Assembly: GCA_964405465.1 (NCBI GenBank)
Contig: CAYONZ010000003.1
Coordinates: 1-64,000, forward strand
Origin: CAYONZ01 sp964405465
Lineage (GTDB): Bacteria; Bdellovibrionota; Bdellovibrionia; Bdellovibrionales; JAMPXM01
DNA: 64,000 nucleotides
Reading direction: 5' to 3'
Below the pieces are notes generated by a model. That model was not told where the DNA came from. It worked only from the letters and a program-made list of their open reading frames with translations, and searched no databases. Positions 61,999 through 64,000 of the stretch are shown here, piece by piece. Position 1 is the stretch's first letter. Every line of letters starts with the position of its first letter. The position numbers and the translations under genes are program-made.

Positions 61999-63945
61999 CT
62001 ACAAATGATCCACCCGATTAACCGGCAATACGATGGTGAACTCCGTCCCCTTGCCTACCTCTGATGATACCCGAATTTCTCCACCGTGCTTTTTAACGAT
62101 GCCATACGAGATGCTCAGCCCGAGCCCCGTCCCCTCGCCTACCGCTTTGGTCGTGAAAAATGGATCGAAAATTCTCTCGAGAGTGTCTCTGTCTATTCCA
62201 TGGCCAGTGTCTCGAATTGAAATTTCCACCGTTGGCCCCGTGGCGCCCTGAGGCCCCACTCTGGTTCTTATAAACACATCGCCCTTGCCTTGAATTGATT
62301 GCACCGCATTCGAAATGATATTCACAAACACCTGATTTATGTGGCCCGCCTGACACTCCACTTCAGGAACTTCCGTAAACTCTGTGTGCAATTCAACTTG
62401 TCCCTTAAACTCCCCCGAAAGTAGGCGGATCGTCTGATCTAAACTCTCATTGATGTTCATTTTCTTGAACTTGCCTTCGTCAAGGCGCGAAAAATTTCTT
62501 AATCCCACCACTATGTCTTTCGTTCGACGAGCCCCGTCCTCACAAGATTGAATCAATCGAGGAAGATCCTTTTGCATGTATTCAAAATCACATTCCTCTT
62601 TAGCTTTAGCCAGTGCCTCAGGCCCTTGCTCGGCAGCCTGAATCAGCTTTTGGTACTCAAGCGAATATTCGCGCAGATGTGACATATTACTATAAATAAA
62701 TCCTATTGGATTATTCAATTCATGCGCAACCCCTGCCACAAGCTGGCCTAAACTTGCCATTTTCGCCGAATGCACCAATCTAGATTGAGTCTCTTTAAGT
62801 TCGGCATAGGCTCGTTCGAGCTCATCCACCTTTTTCTGCAGGTCGGTCTTAGCGTCCACCACGCGCTGAGACATTTCATTAAAACTCTCAGCCAAAATCC
62901 CCAACTCAGTGTCCGAAGTAACTGGCACCTCTATCGCTCCCTCACGATCACCAGTTCTCTGAATAGCCCAAACCAAATCATTCAGTGGTCTAAGAATTTG
63001 CCGAGCAATCAAAAAGCTCGATAAAATCAACAATACAAAAATCGCGCCCGACACCGAGAAAAATGCATAATTAACAGAATTCAGAACCTTTCGAGCTCGC
63101 TGTTTTGAAGTTCCAAGTCCAATTAAAAAGCGCGATCCGCCCCAATCAATCGGAGCAATGATAAAGCCAAAAGGCTCATCTCTTAACGTTAACTCAAAGA
63201 AGGTTTCGGCGCTTCCCAAAATCGATTTTGCAAAATAGTCTTTTGGATATTCCCTAAAATCAGAGTGACTCGAATTCACCACTTTTCCTTTGCTATCGAA
63301 TAGAATGAATTCTAAATTGTTGTATCTCTTCTTCAATCCCTCAAGAAAAGTCTGCGAAAGCGTAATCGTCTCTTCAATGTATCCAACCGTTTTGCCAGAG
63401 CGTGACTTCAATTTTGCAAGACAGATAAGATTCATCGCATTCGAATTTTCTCCAGATTCCAACACAAAAATTTCTGACTTGTTTGTAAGCTCTGCCAAGT
63501 CTGCAGCGTTCAAGAATATTTCAAACTCCTCTAAACTTCGATCATCTTTGGAATTCGTAAGATTCTCTGGAGTTAAAGTGGCAATCATTCGTCCAGATTG
63601 ATTAAACAAAGAGGCTTTCGTGACTAAACTGTTTCGTATCGAGGACGCTAAAACATTTTTTGCCATCGACACGGAATTGGCCGTTAAGTTATAAACCAAT
63701 GCCGTGTCCTGTTGATGCTTTTGTTGGCGCACGCTCAAGTATTTTTTGTACTCCTGAATAAATTCTTCGAATTCCCTTACGTTTAGCCGAAGACGCTGCA
63801 CCATTTCGTTGTCTATGGCTTCCTCATATTTCATAACTGAAAATCCAGTTAAAAATGCGAGCGGCACAATGGAAAGCAACAAAAACCATAAAACCAGAAT
63901 GGTTCGGAGCGAACGCTTTGGTGTTCGAGATGCATTTTTCTTCAT
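61999..63945 (-). CDS. Sensor histidine kinase with periplasmic Cache-type domain and HAMP
   Basis: 648 residues. Membrane helices at about 15-37 and 290-312 flank a periplasmic sensor of about 250 residues (dCache-like). HAMP (about 313-366: RQILRPLNDLVWAI), a coiled coil, then HisKA with GQLVAGVAHELNNP (His near 408) and a complete ATPase domain: NIISNAVQSI, IRDTGHGID and GEGTGLGLSIS. It is a functional-looking kinase with no adjacent regulator. The start has only a weak ribosome binding site. The ligand is unknown. Confidence 0.93.
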   Translation of the reverse strand: MKKNASRTPKRSLRTILVLWFLLLSIVPLAFLTGFSVMKYEEAIDNEMVQRLRLNVREFEEFIQEYKKYLSVRQQKHQQDTALVYNLTANSVSMAKNVLASSIRNSLVTKASLFNQSGRMIATLTPENLTNSKDDRSLEEFEIFLNAADLAELTNKSEIFVLESGENSNAMNLICLAKLKSRSGKTVGYIEETITLSQTFLEGLKKRYNNLEFILFDSKGKVVNSSHSDFREYPKDYFAKSILGSAETFFELTLRDEPFGFIIAPIDWGGSRFLIGLGTSKQRARKVLNSVNYAFFSVSGAIFVLLILSSFLIARQILRPLNDLVWAIQRTGDREGAIEVPVTSDTELGILAESFNEMSQRVVDAKTDLQKKVDELERAYAELKETQSRLVHSAKMASLGQLVAGVAHELNNPIGFIYSNMSHLREYSLEYQKLIQAAEQGPEALAKAKEECDFEYMQKDLPRLIQSCEDGARRTKDIVVGLRNFSRLDEGKFKKMNINESLDQTIRLLSGEFKGQVELHTEFTEVPEVECQAGHINQVFVNIISNAVQSIQGKGDVFIRTRVGPQGATGPTVEISIRDTGHGIDRDTLERIFDPFFTTKAVGEGTGLGLSISYGIVKKHGGEIRVSSEVGKGTEFTIVLPVNRVDHL

Positions 63946-64000
63946 AAACTCATATTGTTTATTGACTGGAATTAGTTCCAGAATCTATCCACAGGATATA

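Noticed and set aside
1..64000. tRNA, rRNA or CRISPR arrays
   Set aside because: No cloverleaf-like T-arm motifs in gene gaps, no rRNA-like stretch and no regularly spaced long repeats were found; the 14-bp array is far too short per unit for CRISPR.

Overview
The window reads as chromosomal DNA (roughly 43% GC by eye) of a Gram-negative, aerobic, chemotactic bacterium. Evidence for an outer membrane includes a LamB-type porin, another beta-barrel ending in Phe, several lipobox proteins, and LpoB- and BamE-like lipoproteins. A caa3-type cytochrome oxidase operon points to aerobic respiration. The gene mix (many PAS histidine kinases, HAMP-poor MCPs, a prkA-DUF444-spoVR operon, PhaR, LpoB beside a COG3014-type lipoprotein) and the coding style suggest a Bdellovibrionota-type organism. 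That placement is inference from general resemblance, not from a marker gene. I see no rRNA, tRNA, CRISPR array, insertion sequence or phage gene.

Layout. 1-13.9 kb is a sensory and surface region: a cut-off secreted protein, a PAS kinase with a decayed ATPase domain coupled to a CheY-PilZ regulator, a beta-barrel protein flanked by two paralogous Cys-rich secreted mini-proteins, an MCP, a second PAS kinase, a hemerythrin, an HD-GYP-like protein and a degenerate Hpt-like protein with a CheZ-like tail. 14-22.6 kb holds a DadA-type oxidase, a YkgJ/ABC-2 exporter set, a divergent FAH-family/maleylacetoacetate isomerase pair (late tyrosine catabolism) separated by an unusual 11/14-bp tandem repeat, and a second MCP. 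22.8-25.9 kb carries a LamB-type porin and a sugar/glycerol-type binding protein without permeases. 26-33 kb is one complete cytochrome oxidase operon (cyt c, SCO, CtaC, CtaD, CtaE, subunit IV, CtaB, CtaA).

33.3-38.7 kb is a five-gene lipid-type cluster (FabG-like reductase, two alpha/beta hydrolases, a KAS III-like protein lacking two catalytic residues, an AMP-forming acyl-CoA ligase). Its composition recalls the Ole pathway but its details do not match it, and it is my best candidate for an undescribed pathway. 39-45 kb has envelope and housekeeping genes (BamE-like lipoprotein, zinc-ribbon protein, SecA, TrmL, a GGCT-like protein). 45.3-47.1 kb is glnB-glnA, followed by a GcvH-like protein lacking the lipoyl lysine and a GDPD-like protein. 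49.6-54.3 kb is the prkA-DUF444-spoVR stress operon. 54.7-57.8 kb is a pseudopilin-like/TPR/lipoprotein operon. The end holds PhaR, a COG3014-like lipoprotein with LpoB, a stand-alone RadC JAMM domain, a membrane-anchored coiled coil and a third histidine kinase.

Starts were chosen by ribosome binding site and family N-terminus, so many are shorter than the longest open frame. Two genes (dadA-like and fabG-like) have well-spaced promoters whose predicted transcription start falls on the ATG, suggesting leaderless mRNAs.
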